NCBI GenBank assembly: GCA_037130455.1
Contig: JBAXSZ010000044.1
Coordinates: 1-13,568, forward strand
Reading direction: 5' to 3'
DNA from: CAIMZW01 sp037130455
GTDB lineage: Bacteria; Actinomycetota; Actinomycetes; Nanopelagicales; Nanopelagicaceae
Length of the DNA stretch: 13,568 nucleotides
Shown: positions 5,712-13,443 of the stretch, piece by piece
Position numbering within the stretch: the first letter of the stretch is position 1
Layout: each line of letters opens with the position of its first letter
Notes under the pieces: generated by a model
What the model saw: only the letters and a program-made list of their open reading frames with translations
Database searches by the model: none
Told to the model about the DNA's origin: nothing
Made by a program: the position numbers and the translations under genes

Positions 5712-6918
5712 TGCGAGAAATAGCATCGACGCTTGCTGAAACAAGAAGTACCAGGCCAGTCACAATGTATTTAATGCCGGCTGCGTAACCCAAAAGTCCC
5801 ATACCGTTATCGATAACAGCTACTACAAGACCACCAAGAATTGCATCACGCATGCGCCCCTTACCGCCAAATAAGCTAGTTCCACCAATTACGGCAGCGC
5901 CCACGGCATAGAGCAAGGTAGAGCTTCCACCAGTTGTTGGCGAGATCGAGTTCTGCCGCGAAGCAAAAATCATTCCAGCCACAGCTGAGAGAACTGAACA
6001 AATCATGAAGGCACAAATGCGCACCCACTTCACATTTATTCCAGATCGGCGAGCTGCTTCAGCATTTCCACCAACTGCATAGAGATGACGTCCGAATGCG
6101 GTTCGATTGAGGACAAAGGTGCCGACAACCAAGAGCAAGAGAATTACTGGGACCACATATGGGATGCCTTTAAGGCTGACTACGTCTGGATTGTTGCTCC
6201 GCTCTAAATTCAGCGCATACACAGCCGCGCCAGTCAGGCCCAACAAACCTACGGTCTTTAGGATCCACAGTTGCATGAGTTCGGTTTTTAGGCCGACTTT
6301 TCTCCGTGCGTAAACGCGACGAAGCCCACTGAATATGTAAAGAGTCGCGCATACTATGTAGAACGCCCAACTGATGAGAGGTTTCATGTTGCTGTTTTCG
6401 ATGGAGAGAACCGTCGGATCTTCCATTCGAATCGTGCCACCTTCGCCCGCGAGCAGAAGCAATAAACCTTGGAATGCCAAAAATGTCGCCAGGGTTACTA
6501 CGAATGATGGAATCCCCAAGAAGGAAACTAACCAACCAATGAATAATCCAAGTGCCAAGCCAACAATGATGCTGATGGGGAAGGCAACCCACCAAGAGAA
6601 ACTGTGATTGGTCACCAAAATTACTAGTACTGCTCCACACACACCGGAGGAATAACCAGCGGAGAGGTCAATCTCGCCAAGAAGAAGAACGAATACCAAG
6701 CCCATGGCAATAACAATGACTGCAGCTGCTTGCGTGAGTAGATTGGCAAAGTTGCCCGGTGTTAAGAACGAAGATTGCATCACTCCGAAAACGATGCAGA
6801 GCACTACTAAGCCGAGAACGGCAGGAAGTGCGCCGATATCACCACTCTTGATTCGAGCCCAATAATCGTTTGCGGCACCCTTAAGCGGATGGAGTTGAAC
6901 TTCGGTGTCAGAACTCAT
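5695..6918 (-). CDS. xylH: Sugar ABC transporter permease, XylH-like
   Basis: This 407-aa polytopic inner-membrane protein of the branched-chain/ribose permease superfamily (BPD_transp_2) has about ten hydrophobic segments. The conserved cytoplasmic loop GRHLYAVGGNAEAARRSGI near residue 280, which contacts the ATPase, is clear. The region between about 190 and 240 carries an extra basic/hydrophobic insertion, giving the roughly 400-aa length typical of XylH rather than the roughly 320 aa of RbsC. I chose the ATG at 6918 over the TTG at 6921: the ATG shares one base with the ATPase stop (TGATG) and has AGGAG 7 nt upstream. It is the last gene of the binding protein-ATPase-permease operon. Xylose is the most likely substrate, given xylA next door, but ribose or other sugars are possible. 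Confidence 0.88.
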   Translation of the reverse strand: MSSDTEVQLHPLKGAANDYWARIKSGDIGALPAVLGLVVLCIVFGVMQSSFLTPGNFANLLTQAAAVIVIAMGLVFVLLLGEIDLSAGYSSGVCGAVLVILVTNHSFSWWVAFPISIIVGLALGLFIGWLVSFLGIPSFVVTLATFLAFQGLLLLLAGEGGTIRMEDPTVLSIENSNMKPLISWAFYIVCATLYIFSGLRRVYARRKVGLKTELMQLWILKTVGLLGLTGAAVYALNLERSNNPDVVSLKGIPYVVPVILLLLVVGTFVLNRTAFGRHLYAVGGNAEAARRSGINVKWVRICAFMICSVLSAVAGMIFASRQNSISPTTGGSSTLLYAVGAAVIGGTSLFGGKGRMRDAILGGLVVAVIDNGMGLLGYAAGIKYIVTGLVLLVSASVDAISRKGSGS

Positions 6919-7679
6919 CAATTAGCTCCTACAGGTGTTACACCGGCAGATTTTCCGGTGGTGATTAATTCGATGACTTGATTGCTGGAGACTTCAGACT
7001 TTTGCACTTGTGCTGCCATCTGACCTAGATAGAGAGCGGCGATATTGTCGGCTACTTCAAAAACGTCATTGAGATTATGGCTGATCAAAATTACTCCGAT
7101 GCCGTTATCGGCAAGCCTTCTCACTAAGTGGAGGACTTGTTCGGTTTGTGAAACACCTAGCGCCGCAGTTGGTTCATCCAGGATCACCACTTTGTTGTTC
7201 CAGAGAACCGCCCGAGCAATTGCAACCGTTTGTCGTTGACCACCAGAAAGGGATGAAACAGTTTGACGAATTGATTTTACGGTTCGAACACTCAAACCAT
7301 CTAAGGTCTTTCTGGCCATAACTTCCATCGCGGATTCATCTAATGTGAACCCCTTCTTCTGTTCACGACCTAAAAACATATTGTGAACGATGTCCAGGTT
7401 GTCGCAGAGAGCGAGGTCTTGATAAACGACTTCAATGCCTAGCGCAGTGGCATCTCGTGGACCGTGCACTGTGACGGATTTCCCGTCGAAAATATATTCT
7501 CCACTATCGGGAGTGTAGATACCGGCGATGCACTTAATCAGGGTGCTCTTACCGGCGCCGTTATCGCCTACAAGAGCGGTCACCTGACCTGGATAAACAT
7601 CCAGATGGACATCGCGAAGAACATGTACAGGACCAAAGGATTTATTGATCGATCTAAGTGAAAGAATTGGTTCAGCCAC
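6918..7679 (-). CDS. xylG: Sugar ABC transporter ATPase, single-domain XylG-like
   Basis: This 253-aa subunit hydrolyses ATP to drive the permease. Visible motifs are Walker A GDNGAGKST (38-46, K44), Q-loop VVYQD (Q87), signature LSGGQRQ (144-150), Walker B VVILDEPTAAL (D168, catalytic E169) and switch H201 (LISHNL). Enterobacterial XylG/RbsA-type ATPases are fused tandem domains of about 500 aa; this one has a single complete domain, so it should act as a homodimer, as in other actinobacterial sugar importers of this class. The GTG start at 7679 has GAAAGG 8 nt upstream and gives the usual N-terminus (PILSLRSINKSFG). It sits 131 bp downstream of the binding protein gene, across a strong hairpin, and overlaps the permease start. 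Confidence 0.9.
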   Translation of the reverse strand: MAEPILSLRSINKSFGPVHVLRDVHLDVYPGQVTALVGDNGAGKSTLIKCIAGIYTPDSGEYIFDGKSVTVHGPRDATALGIEVVYQDLALCDNLDIVHNMFLGREQKKGFTLDESAMEVMARKTLDGLSVRTVKSIRQTVSSLSGGQRQTVAIARAVLWNNKVVILDEPTAALGVSQTEQVLHLVRRLADNGIGVILISHNLNDVFEVADNIAALYLGQMAAQVQKSEVSSNQVIELITTGKSAGVTPVGAN

Positions 7680-7741
7680 AATATGCCTTTCGTTGGAACC
7701 GACTTAAGTTGGAGCCTATTGTAAAAACTGAGATTGCAGAA

Positions 7742-7778
7742 TGGGCGCCCATTTCGACATAATCGAAGCGGGCGCCCA
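7742..7778 (-). terminator. Strong intercistronic hairpin after the binding-protein gene
   Basis: TGGGCGCCC (7742-7750) pairs perfectly with GGGCGCCCA (7770-7778), and TTTCG (7752-7756) pairs with CGAAG (7764-7768) including one wobble, with one A-C mismatch between the two helices and a 7-nt loop. On the minus strand it lies 32 nt after the binding-protein stop. There is no immediate U-run, so it is more likely an attenuator or 3'-end stabiliser that leaves more binding-protein mRNA than ATPase/permease mRNA. Confidence 0.65.
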
Positions 7779-7810
7779 ATCTAATTACAAGAGCTATTGG
7801 GAACTAGTTA

Positions 7811-8884
7811 TTAGATTCCGTTAGCTTTGCACAGTGCTTCCATGCCCTTGCAGACATCAGCACGCTTCTGGAAACCATCGGCAATGACAACCTTTACATT
7901 GGCCTTGGTGATTCCGACTGGTACGAGAAGTACTGAAGGAACATTGTTGGTTCCGTTGTTGACAACGCCGGTAGCAGTTGCTGCCTTCTTGCCATTCAAT
8001 AGTGCAACTGCGAGTGCAGCAGCGCCATTGGCTTCAGCCTTGATGGCCTTGTAAACGGTATTGGAAAGATCGCCAGTCAAAATGGCACGAAGACCATCAA
8101 CTGTTGCATCTTGACCAGATACGCATACCTTGCCATTGAGCTTGTTCTTCTTCAGAACTGCAACTGCAGCAAGGCCTAGGCCTTCGTTCGCAGAGACGAC
8201 GGCATCTAGCTTTCCGCCTGCTTTGGTGAGTTGTTGTTCGAAGATGGTTCCACCCTTGACGTTATCCCAACCAGGAACGGCGGTGTCGTCAACGAGGGTA
8301 TATGCACCTGAAGTAATTGATGGGCGAAGAACTGAGTCATAGCCCTTCTTGAACAAGGTGGCGTTGTTGTCATCAGGTGAACCATTGAGGTACACGATGC
8401 GAGCCTTCTTCTTGCCAGCAGCATTCAAGCAATTTTGAATGCCCTTTCCTTGGAGAACACCGACGGCTGTGTTATCGAAGGATACGTAATAGGACTCGGA
8501 ACCGTTCAAGGTCAGGCGGTCGTAGTCAATTGTTGCTACGCCTTGAGCTTTTGCCTTGTCTTGAACTGCCTTAGCGGAAGCTGAATCAAGGTTAACCATG
8601 ATCAAAACTTTGGCACCCTTGGTCAGCATTTGGTCTGCAATAGTTTGGAAAGCGGTCTTGTCGCCATTGGCATTTTGAATGTCAACGGTTACACCGGCAG
8701 CTTTGAATGCCTTGGTGAGGAATGGGCGGTCTGCTGATTCCCAACGGTTTGAAGAAGCGGCATCAGGAAGAATGACACCAACAAAACCTTTGGCCGCGGC
8801 GGTTGCGGAAGTAGCCGCAAAGCCGGTGAGGGTGAGGGCTGCAGTTGCAATAACCGCAGTAAACGCAATACGACGCTTAGTCAT
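7811..8884 (-). CDS. xylF: Sugar ABC transporter substrate-binding protein, XylF-like
   Basis: This 357-aa periplasmic-binding-protein-like (Peripla_BP_4/LacI-fold) protein captures the sugar for the importer. The Sec signal peptide is clear: basic start TKRR, a hydrophobic stretch IAFTAVIATAALTLTGFAA and a signal peptidase I-like ATA-A site near residues 28-31. The mature protein begins KGFVGVILPDAASSNRW, followed by alternating strands and helices; SSNRWESADRPFL resembles the XylF ligand-binding segment. The frame runs 35 codons further upstream, but the ATG at 8884 is preferred because it puts the signal peptide at the very N-terminus and follows GAAAGG (11 nt upstream). No lipobox cysteine is seen. 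It is the first gene of the minus-strand operon with the ATPase and permease; xylose is inferred from nearby xylA. Confidence 0.9.
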   Translation of the reverse strand: MTKRRIAFTAVIATAALTLTGFAATSATAAAKGFVGVILPDAASSNRWESADRPFLTKAFKAAGVTVDIQNANGDKTAFQTIADQMLTKGAKVLIMVNLDSASAKAVQDKAKAQGVATIDYDRLTLNGSESYYVSFDNTAVGVLQGKGIQNCLNAAGKKKARIVYLNGSPDDNNATLFKKGYDSVLRPSITSGAYTLVDDTAVPGWDNVKGGTIFEQQLTKAGGKLDAVVSANEGLGLAAVAVLKKNKLNGKVCVSGQDATVDGLRAILTGDLSNTVYKAIKAEANGAAALAVALLNGKKAATATGVVNNGTNNVPSVLLVPVGITKANVKVVIADGFQKRADVCKGMEALCKANGI

Positions 8885-8941
8885 AGAGTGAAGTACCTTT
8901 CTAAGGTGCATGATCCGTGGCCAAATCTGCTTTCGGCCATA

Positions 8942-8963
8942 CTTTCGAGTCAGCCTTCGAAAG
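8942..8963. promoter_or_regulatory. 7-bp inverted repeat just downstream of the transporter promoter
   Basis: CTTTCGA (8942-8948) and TCGAAAG (8957-8963) are exact inverted copies with an 8-bp spacer. They lie just after the start site predicted from the TACAAT box, where a repressor operator often sits. It could instead be a leader-RNA hairpin. Confidence 0.35.
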
Positions 8964-8972
8964 GTAGTAGGG

Positions 8973-9001
8973 ATTGTAAGAAAGGTCATTAGTGGGATTC
9001 C
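8973..9001 (-). promoter_or_regulatory. Predicted promoter of the sugar transporter operon
   Basis: Read on the minus strand, a good -10 box TACAAT (8978-8973) has GGAATC (9001-8996) 17 bp upstream as a weak -35. The start would be near 8966, giving a leader of about 80 nt before the binding-protein ATG. A weak -35 is compatible with a regulated promoter. Confidence 0.45.
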
Positions 9002-9069
9002 GACAAATCAGACATTTTTGTTAACGATTGGGTAACGCTAATTGGGATTCTGTGCAAGTGCTGAAACGG

Positions 9070-9083
9070 TAACCTTGGTCAGG
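9070..9083 (+). promoter_or_regulatory. Predicted -10 box of the argS-lysA-hom-thrC operon, leaderless
   Basis: TAACCT at 9070-9075 fits TANNNT and ends 7 nt before the argS GTG at 9083, so transcription would start at or within 1-2 nt of the start codon. No Shine-Dalgarno sequence precedes the GTG. No good -35 is seen at 16-18 bp. Confidence 0.45.
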
Positions 9084-10744
9084 TGAGCTCACCTCAAGAG
9101 GAATTAAGCGCCGCCATTCTGGCGATTTTGGGAGATTTGCGCGATTATCTCCAATGTCCGGTGCCGGATTCCCTCACTTTAGAACGACCCAAGAATCGCG
9201 ATCATGGTGACTATGCCACCTCTATCGCCTTGGCCTTAGCCAAACCCTCAGGAAAGCCCCCTCGTGAGATTGCTGTACGAATTCAAGCCGCGCTCGCCAC
9301 AAGTTCCTTGGTCGCTGCTGTTGATATCGCTGGACCGGGCTTTATCAATATTACTTTGGCCAGTTCAGGGCAGGCCAGTGTGATTGCTGCGATATTGGCC
9401 AGCGCTTCGTCGTACGGCCATAGCGACACCATGGCAGGTGTGAAAGTAAATTTGGAATTCATCAGCGCAAATCCCACCGGACCACTTCATTTGGGACATA
9501 CCCGTTGGGCGGCAGTGGGCGATTCGCTGGGTCGAGTCCTTTCCGCTGCTGGCGCTGCGGTTGCCCGCGAGTTTTATATCAACGACCGCGGAAATCAGAT
9601 GGAACTTTTTGGCGCATCAATTAGAGCCGTTGCGCTGGGAATCGAACGGCCAGCCGATGGCTACTTAGGCGAATACATTGTGGATTTGGCAGCAGAGGTA
9701 GTGGCCCAACATCCCGAAGTTTTACAACTAGAGGGCCAGGATTCCATCGCAGCTTTTCGGGATTACGGCTACGCACTTCAGCTAAAACAGCAGCAGGATG
9801 TTCTAGATGCATTCGGAACACATTTTGACATTTGGTTCTCCGAAAAATCTTTATATGAGAATGATTTCTTTAACCACAGTTTGCAACGGTTGCGCGATCA
9901 CGGACATGTCTTTGAAAAAGATGGCGCCACGTGGATGCGCACTACAGATTTTGGTGACGATAAAGATCGCGTGATGTTGAAATCCGATGGAAGCTTTGCT
10001 TATTTTGCTTCCGATTCGGCTTATTACATTAGTAAGCGCGAACGAGGTTTCGATATTTGCATTTACATGTTGGGTGCGGATCATCATGGTTACGTTGGTC
10101 GATTGAAAGCACTTGCAGCATGCGCTGGAGATGATCCTGAATACAACATTCATGTTCTCATCGGACAGATGGTAAAAATCATGGAAGGTGGGCAAGAGCT
10201 TAAACTTTCCAAGCGCGCTGGAACCATTATTACCCTTGAAGAATTAGTGGAAAAAGTGGGCGTAGACGCTGCCCGCTACACCTTGGTCCGATACCCAGTT
10301 GATACGCCAATGGTGATGGATGTCGATATTTTACGCAGCCACACCAATGAAAATCCCGTGTACTACGTTCAGTACGCCCACGCTCGGATCTGTGCCGTGC
10401 TTCGCAATGCAGCTGAATTAGGAATCTCTTTTGGATCCGATGTGGAGGTGGATTACCAACTTCTGAGCCACCCACGTGAGCGCGAACTGATCGGATTATT
10501 AGCAGAATTCCCTCGCATCGTGGCTGGCGCGGCCCAATTGCGCGAGCCCCATCGAATCTCGCGTTACGTCGAAGAACTAGCCGGCGTCTATCACCGTTTC
10601 TATAACGATTGCCGAGTCCTTCCCATGGGTGAAGATCCTGCTCAAGCAATTCATTCAGCCCGCGCCAACCTATGCCAAGCCACCTCCCAAGTCGTTGCCA
10701 ATGCCCTTGCTCTCTTGGGCGTTAGCGCTCCGGAGCGGATGTAA
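9083..10744 (+). CDS. argS: Arginyl-tRNA synthetase
   Basis: This cytoplasmic class I synthetase charges tRNA-Arg with arginine. The 553-aa length is normal. The N-terminal tRNA D-loop-recognition domain occupies about residues 1-110, and the catalytic Rossmann domain opens with LEFISANPTGPLHLGH, carrying the HIGH-type signature HLGH at 136-139. The second signature is K374-L-S-K-R-A-G, the variant KMSKS form of actinobacterial ArgS. The C-terminal helical DALR anticodon-binding domain begins near YVQYAHARICAVLRNA. The GTG start gives the usual N-terminus, with a -10 box 7 nt upstream. It heads an operon with lysA only 2 nt downstream, the conserved actinobacterial order argS-lysA-hom-thrC. 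Confidence 0.97.
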   Translation: MSSPQEELSAAILAILGDLRDYLQCPVPDSLTLERPKNRDHGDYATSIALALAKPSGKPPREIAVRIQAALATSSLVAAVDIAGPGFINITLASSGQASVIAAILASASSYGHSDTMAGVKVNLEFISANPTGPLHLGHTRWAAVGDSLGRVLSAAGAAVAREFYINDRGNQMELFGASIRAVALGIERPADGYLGEYIVDLAAEVVAQHPEVLQLEGQDSIAAFRDYGYALQLKQQQDVLDAFGTHFDIWFSEKSLYENDFFNHSLQRLRDHGHVFEKDGATWMRTTDFGDDKDRVMLKSDGSFAYFASDSAYYISKRERGFDICIYMLGADHHGYVGRLKALAACAGDDPEYNIHVLIGQMVKIMEGGQELKLSKRAGTIITLEELVEKVGVDAARYTLVRYPVDTPMVMDVDILRSHTNENPVYYVQYAHARICAVLRNAAELGISFGSDVEVDYQLLSHPRERELIGLLAEFPRIVAGAAQLREPHRISRYVEELAGVYHRFYNDCRVLPMGEDPAQAIHSARANLCQATSQVVANALALLGVSAPERM

Positions 10745-10746
10745 CT

Positions 10747-12114
10747 ATGGGCCATAACAACCATAACTTTTTCGCCCCAGAAGTCTTCTCTATGAATTCA
10801 GATTTTGAAGGTTCGGAGTTAAATCTTGGCGGTTGTAATGCAACTTCGCTGGCTCGAGAATTCGGAACACCGCTTTTTGTTATTGATGAACTAGATTTTG
10901 CATTCAGGGCTCAAGCCTGGAAAGAGGCGCTAGAAAAGAGTTTTGCGGGAAGCGCTGGAATGGTTTTTTATGCCGCGAAAGCTTTCATCAGTGTTGAAGT
11001 GGCTAAATGGGTAAACGATTCTGGCATCGGTCTGGATGTCTGTACCGGGGGAGAACTTGCCGTTGCTTTGGCAGCCAATTTTCCACCCGAACGTATTGAG
11101 CTTCACGGAAATAATAAGTCTGAAGCCGAGATTTCTAAAGCCATCTCAGTTGGAGTTCGGGCGATTGTCGTGGATTCTTTTTATGAGATTGAACGAGTCG
11201 CTAGGTTGGCTGCAGAAGCAGGGAAAATTCAAAAAGTCTTACTTCGATTGACTGCCGGAATCGAAGCGCACACCCATGAATTTATTGCCACAGCCCATGA
11301 AGATGTGAAATTTGGTTTTTCTATCGCCAGCGGTGCGGCATGGAAAGCGGTTGAAGAAGTGCAACAGCGCGCTTCACTTCGTTTGGCTGGATTTCATTCT
11401 CATATTGGTTCTCAGATTTTTAGTACCGAAGGATTTGCGATTGCTGCTTCACGTTTAGTTGCCTTGTTGGCGAAATACCGTGATCACTTTGATTCGGAAC
11501 TTCCTGAACTCGATCTCGGCGGCGGCTATGGAATCGCCTACGTCCCTGGTGAAACCAGCGTTGATCCCCTGGAAATATTGCGCGAGCTTTCCCACGTTGT
11601 CAGAAGTGAATGCGCAAAGCATCAATTACATTGCCCGTTAGTGTCCATAGAACCCGGTCGTGCCATCGTCGGGCCTACGACGACCACCATTTATTCGGTG
11701 GGAACCACGAAAAACGTTCAATTAGATAATGGGAAAAATCGCCGATATATCGCAGTCGATGGTGGCATGAGTGACAACATTCGAACTGCACTCTACGACG
11801 CTGAGTATTTCGCCATCCTGGCTAATCGCGTATCCACTGATGATTTAATATCCAGTCGAATTGTCGGTAAGCACTGCGAATCCGGAGATATCGTTATTCG
11901 TGAAATAGAGCTACACAGCGATATTTCCCCAGGTGATCTCATAGCGATACCTGCCACTGGTGCATACGGACGGAGCATGGCCAGTAATTACAATCACGTA
12001 CCACGTCCTGCCGTTGTAACGGTAAAGAATGGCAAAGCGCGGTTGTTGGTGCGAAGAGAAACAGAAGCAGATTTGTTGTCCCTGGATGTTGTTGAGCCTG
12101 AACGAAGTATCTAG
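10747..12114 (+). CDS. lysA: Diaminopimelate decarboxylase
   Basis: This PLP enzyme decarboxylates meso-diaminopimelate to L-lysine, the last step of lysine synthesis. The 455-aa protein is a fold type III (alanine-racemase-like) decarboxylase. The PLP lysine is K78 in FYAAKAF; HSHIGSQI, LDLGGGYG and EPGRAIVGP form the phosphate and barrel contacts, and the active-site C377-E-S-G-D motif of the partner subunit is present, followed by the ATGAYG loop and SNYNHVPRPAVV. The ATG at 10747 follows the argS stop by 2 nt with GGAGCGG upstream. The extended N-terminus (HNFFAPEVF) resembles other actinobacterial LysA proteins. It shares the operon with hom and thrC, joining the lysine and threonine branches of the aspartate pathway. 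Confidence 0.96.
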   Translation: MGHNNHNFFAPEVFSMNSDFEGSELNLGGCNATSLAREFGTPLFVIDELDFAFRAQAWKEALEKSFAGSAGMVFYAAKAFISVEVAKWVNDSGIGLDVCTGGELAVALAANFPPERIELHGNNKSEAEISKAISVGVRAIVVDSFYEIERVARLAAEAGKIQKVLLRLTAGIEAHTHEFIATAHEDVKFGFSIASGAAWKAVEEVQQRASLRLAGFHSHIGSQIFSTEGFAIAASRLVALLAKYRDHFDSELPELDLGGGYGIAYVPGETSVDPLEILRELSHVVRSECAKHQLHCPLVSIEPGRAIVGPTTTTIYSVGTTKNVQLDNGKNRRYIAVDGGMSDNIRTALYDAEYFAILANRVSTDDLISSRIVGKHCESGDIVIREIELHSDISPGDLIAIPATGAYGRSMASNYNHVPRPAVVTVKNGKARLLVRRETEADLLSLDVVEPERSI

Positions 12115-12126
12115 AAGAATAGAGAA

Positions 12127-13443
12127 ATGATGAAAACCGGCGTAAAGAAGCTTCGAGTAGGAATGCTCGGCTGCGGAGTTGTCGGCTCAGAAGTTGCCCG
12201 ACTCTTAATTGCTAACCAAGAAGATCTGGCTGCTCGTTCCGGTGCTGGTTTAGAAATGGTCAAAATCGCAGTTCGGAATCTCTCCGTGAACCGCCCAGGA
12301 ATTGATCCAGAACTTTTTACCTCGGACACGGAATCTGTAGTCAACGATCCAAATATTGATTTAGTTATTGAAGTTATGGGTGGGATAGAACCTGCTTATA
12401 GTTTGATTCTCAAGGCAATGGCGAATGGGAAAGCGGTTGTCACAGCTAATAAAGCCTTGCTAGCAAAAAAAGGAGCAGAACTTTTCCACGCTTCGGATGA
12501 AGCCGATGTGGACTTCTATTATGAAGCCGCCGTTGCTGGCGCGATACCAATTTTGCGCCCACTTGCTGAATCTTTAGTTGGCGATCGGGTTCAAAGAGTC
12601 ATGGGCATTATCAACGGAACTACAAATTACATCCTCACTAAGATGCATGAAGATGGTGCAACTTTTGAGAACGCTCTTAAGGAAGCTCAAGCACTCGGAT
12701 TCGCAGAGGCAGATCCAACTGCAGATGTGGAAAGTTTTGATGCAGCCGCAAAAGCAGCGATTTTGGCTGGGTTGGCATTTCACACTCAAGTCACCGATGA
12801 CGACGTTTACCGCGAAGGCATCACAAAAGTTTCTGCCGACGACGTTGCTGTAGCCAAAGATATGGGCTTTGTCATCAAGTTGTTAGCTATCGCTGAAGCA
12901 AATGATGTTCACGGTAGCAATGAAGAAACGATTACGGTTCGAGTTCATCCAACGATGATTCCTAAAAATCATCCATTGGCTGCAGTTCGAGAATCTTTCA
13001 ACGCGGTATTCGTTCAATGCGAATCTGCCGGCGAACTCATGTTTTACGGCCGTGGCGCAGGGGGAACCCCAACTGCTTCGGCAATTTTAGGAGATTTGGT
13101 TGCTGTCGCCAGAAATCGCATCGAAGGAAGTCTGGGACCTACGGAAACTGATTATGCTGATTTAGATATCGCACCAATGGGCGTCACCAAGACTCGTTAC
13201 CTGATTCGGCTAGAAGTGTTAGATATTCCTGGAGTCTTGGCCGCAGTCGCAACAACTTTTGCAAAAAATGATGTATCGATCTTGACGGTGCGCCAAGATG
13301 GTCGCGGTGCCGATGCCGAATTAATAGTCTTAACCCATATAGCATCAGAGAATTCGCTCGCTTCTACGGTGAAGCAACTCGAACAACTCGAATCCGTCAA
13401 GGATGTCCTTAGCGTGATTCGTGTGGAAGGACTTCCGTCATGA
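12127..13443 (+). CDS. hom: Homoserine dehydrogenase with C-terminal ACT domain
   Basis: The enzyme reduces aspartate semialdehyde to homoserine with NAD(P)H, the branch point to threonine and methionine. The 438-aa protein shows the nucleotide-binding G15-C-G-V-V-G20, the VMGGIEPA and TANKALLAKKG segments, and the catalytic core NGTTNYIL and EADPTADVESFDAAAKAAILA with its conserved Asp/Lys pair. Residues about 356-430 form an ACT domain (YLIRLEVLDIPGVLAAV), which in this family mediates threonine feedback inhibition. It is monofunctional, with no aspartokinase fused. Two adjacent ATGs (12127, 12130) are possible; the ribosome-binding site is weak (AGAAGAATAGAGA). It lies 12 nt after lysA and overlaps thrC by 4 nt, so it is probably translationally coupled to thrC. 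Confidence 0.97.
   Translation: MMKTGVKKLRVGMLGCGVVGSEVARLLIANQEDLAARSGAGLEMVKIAVRNLSVNRPGIDPELFTSDTESVVNDPNIDLVIEVMGGIEPAYSLILKAMANGKAVVTANKALLAKKGAELFHASDEADVDFYYEAAVAGAIPILRPLAESLVGDRVQRVMGIINGTTNYILTKMHEDGATFENALKEAQALGFAEADPTADVESFDAAAKAAILAGLAFHTQVTDDDVYREGITKVSADDVAVAKDMGFVIKLLAIAEANDVHGSNEETITVRVHPTMIPKNHPLAAVRESFNAVFVQCESAGELMFYGRGAGGTPTASAILGDLVAVARNRIEGSLGPTETDYADLDIAPMGVTKTRYLIRLEVLDIPGVLAAVATTFAKNDVSILTVRQDGRGADAELIVLTHIASENSLASTVKQLEQLESVKDVLSVIRVEGLPS

Noticed and set aside
6170..6640. 156-codon open frame on the minus strand
   Set aside because: It lies entirely inside the permease gene in another frame, and its translation is a low-complexity mix without family features.
8885..8989. 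35-codon N-terminal extension of the sugar-binding protein
   Set aside because: It would bury the signal peptide inside the protein and overlaps the predicted promoter leader; the ATG at 8884 gives a normal signal peptide.
9851..10649. Two long antisense frames under argS
   Set aside because: They are antisense to conserved ArgS catalytic sequence and have no recognisable domain or ribosome-binding site.
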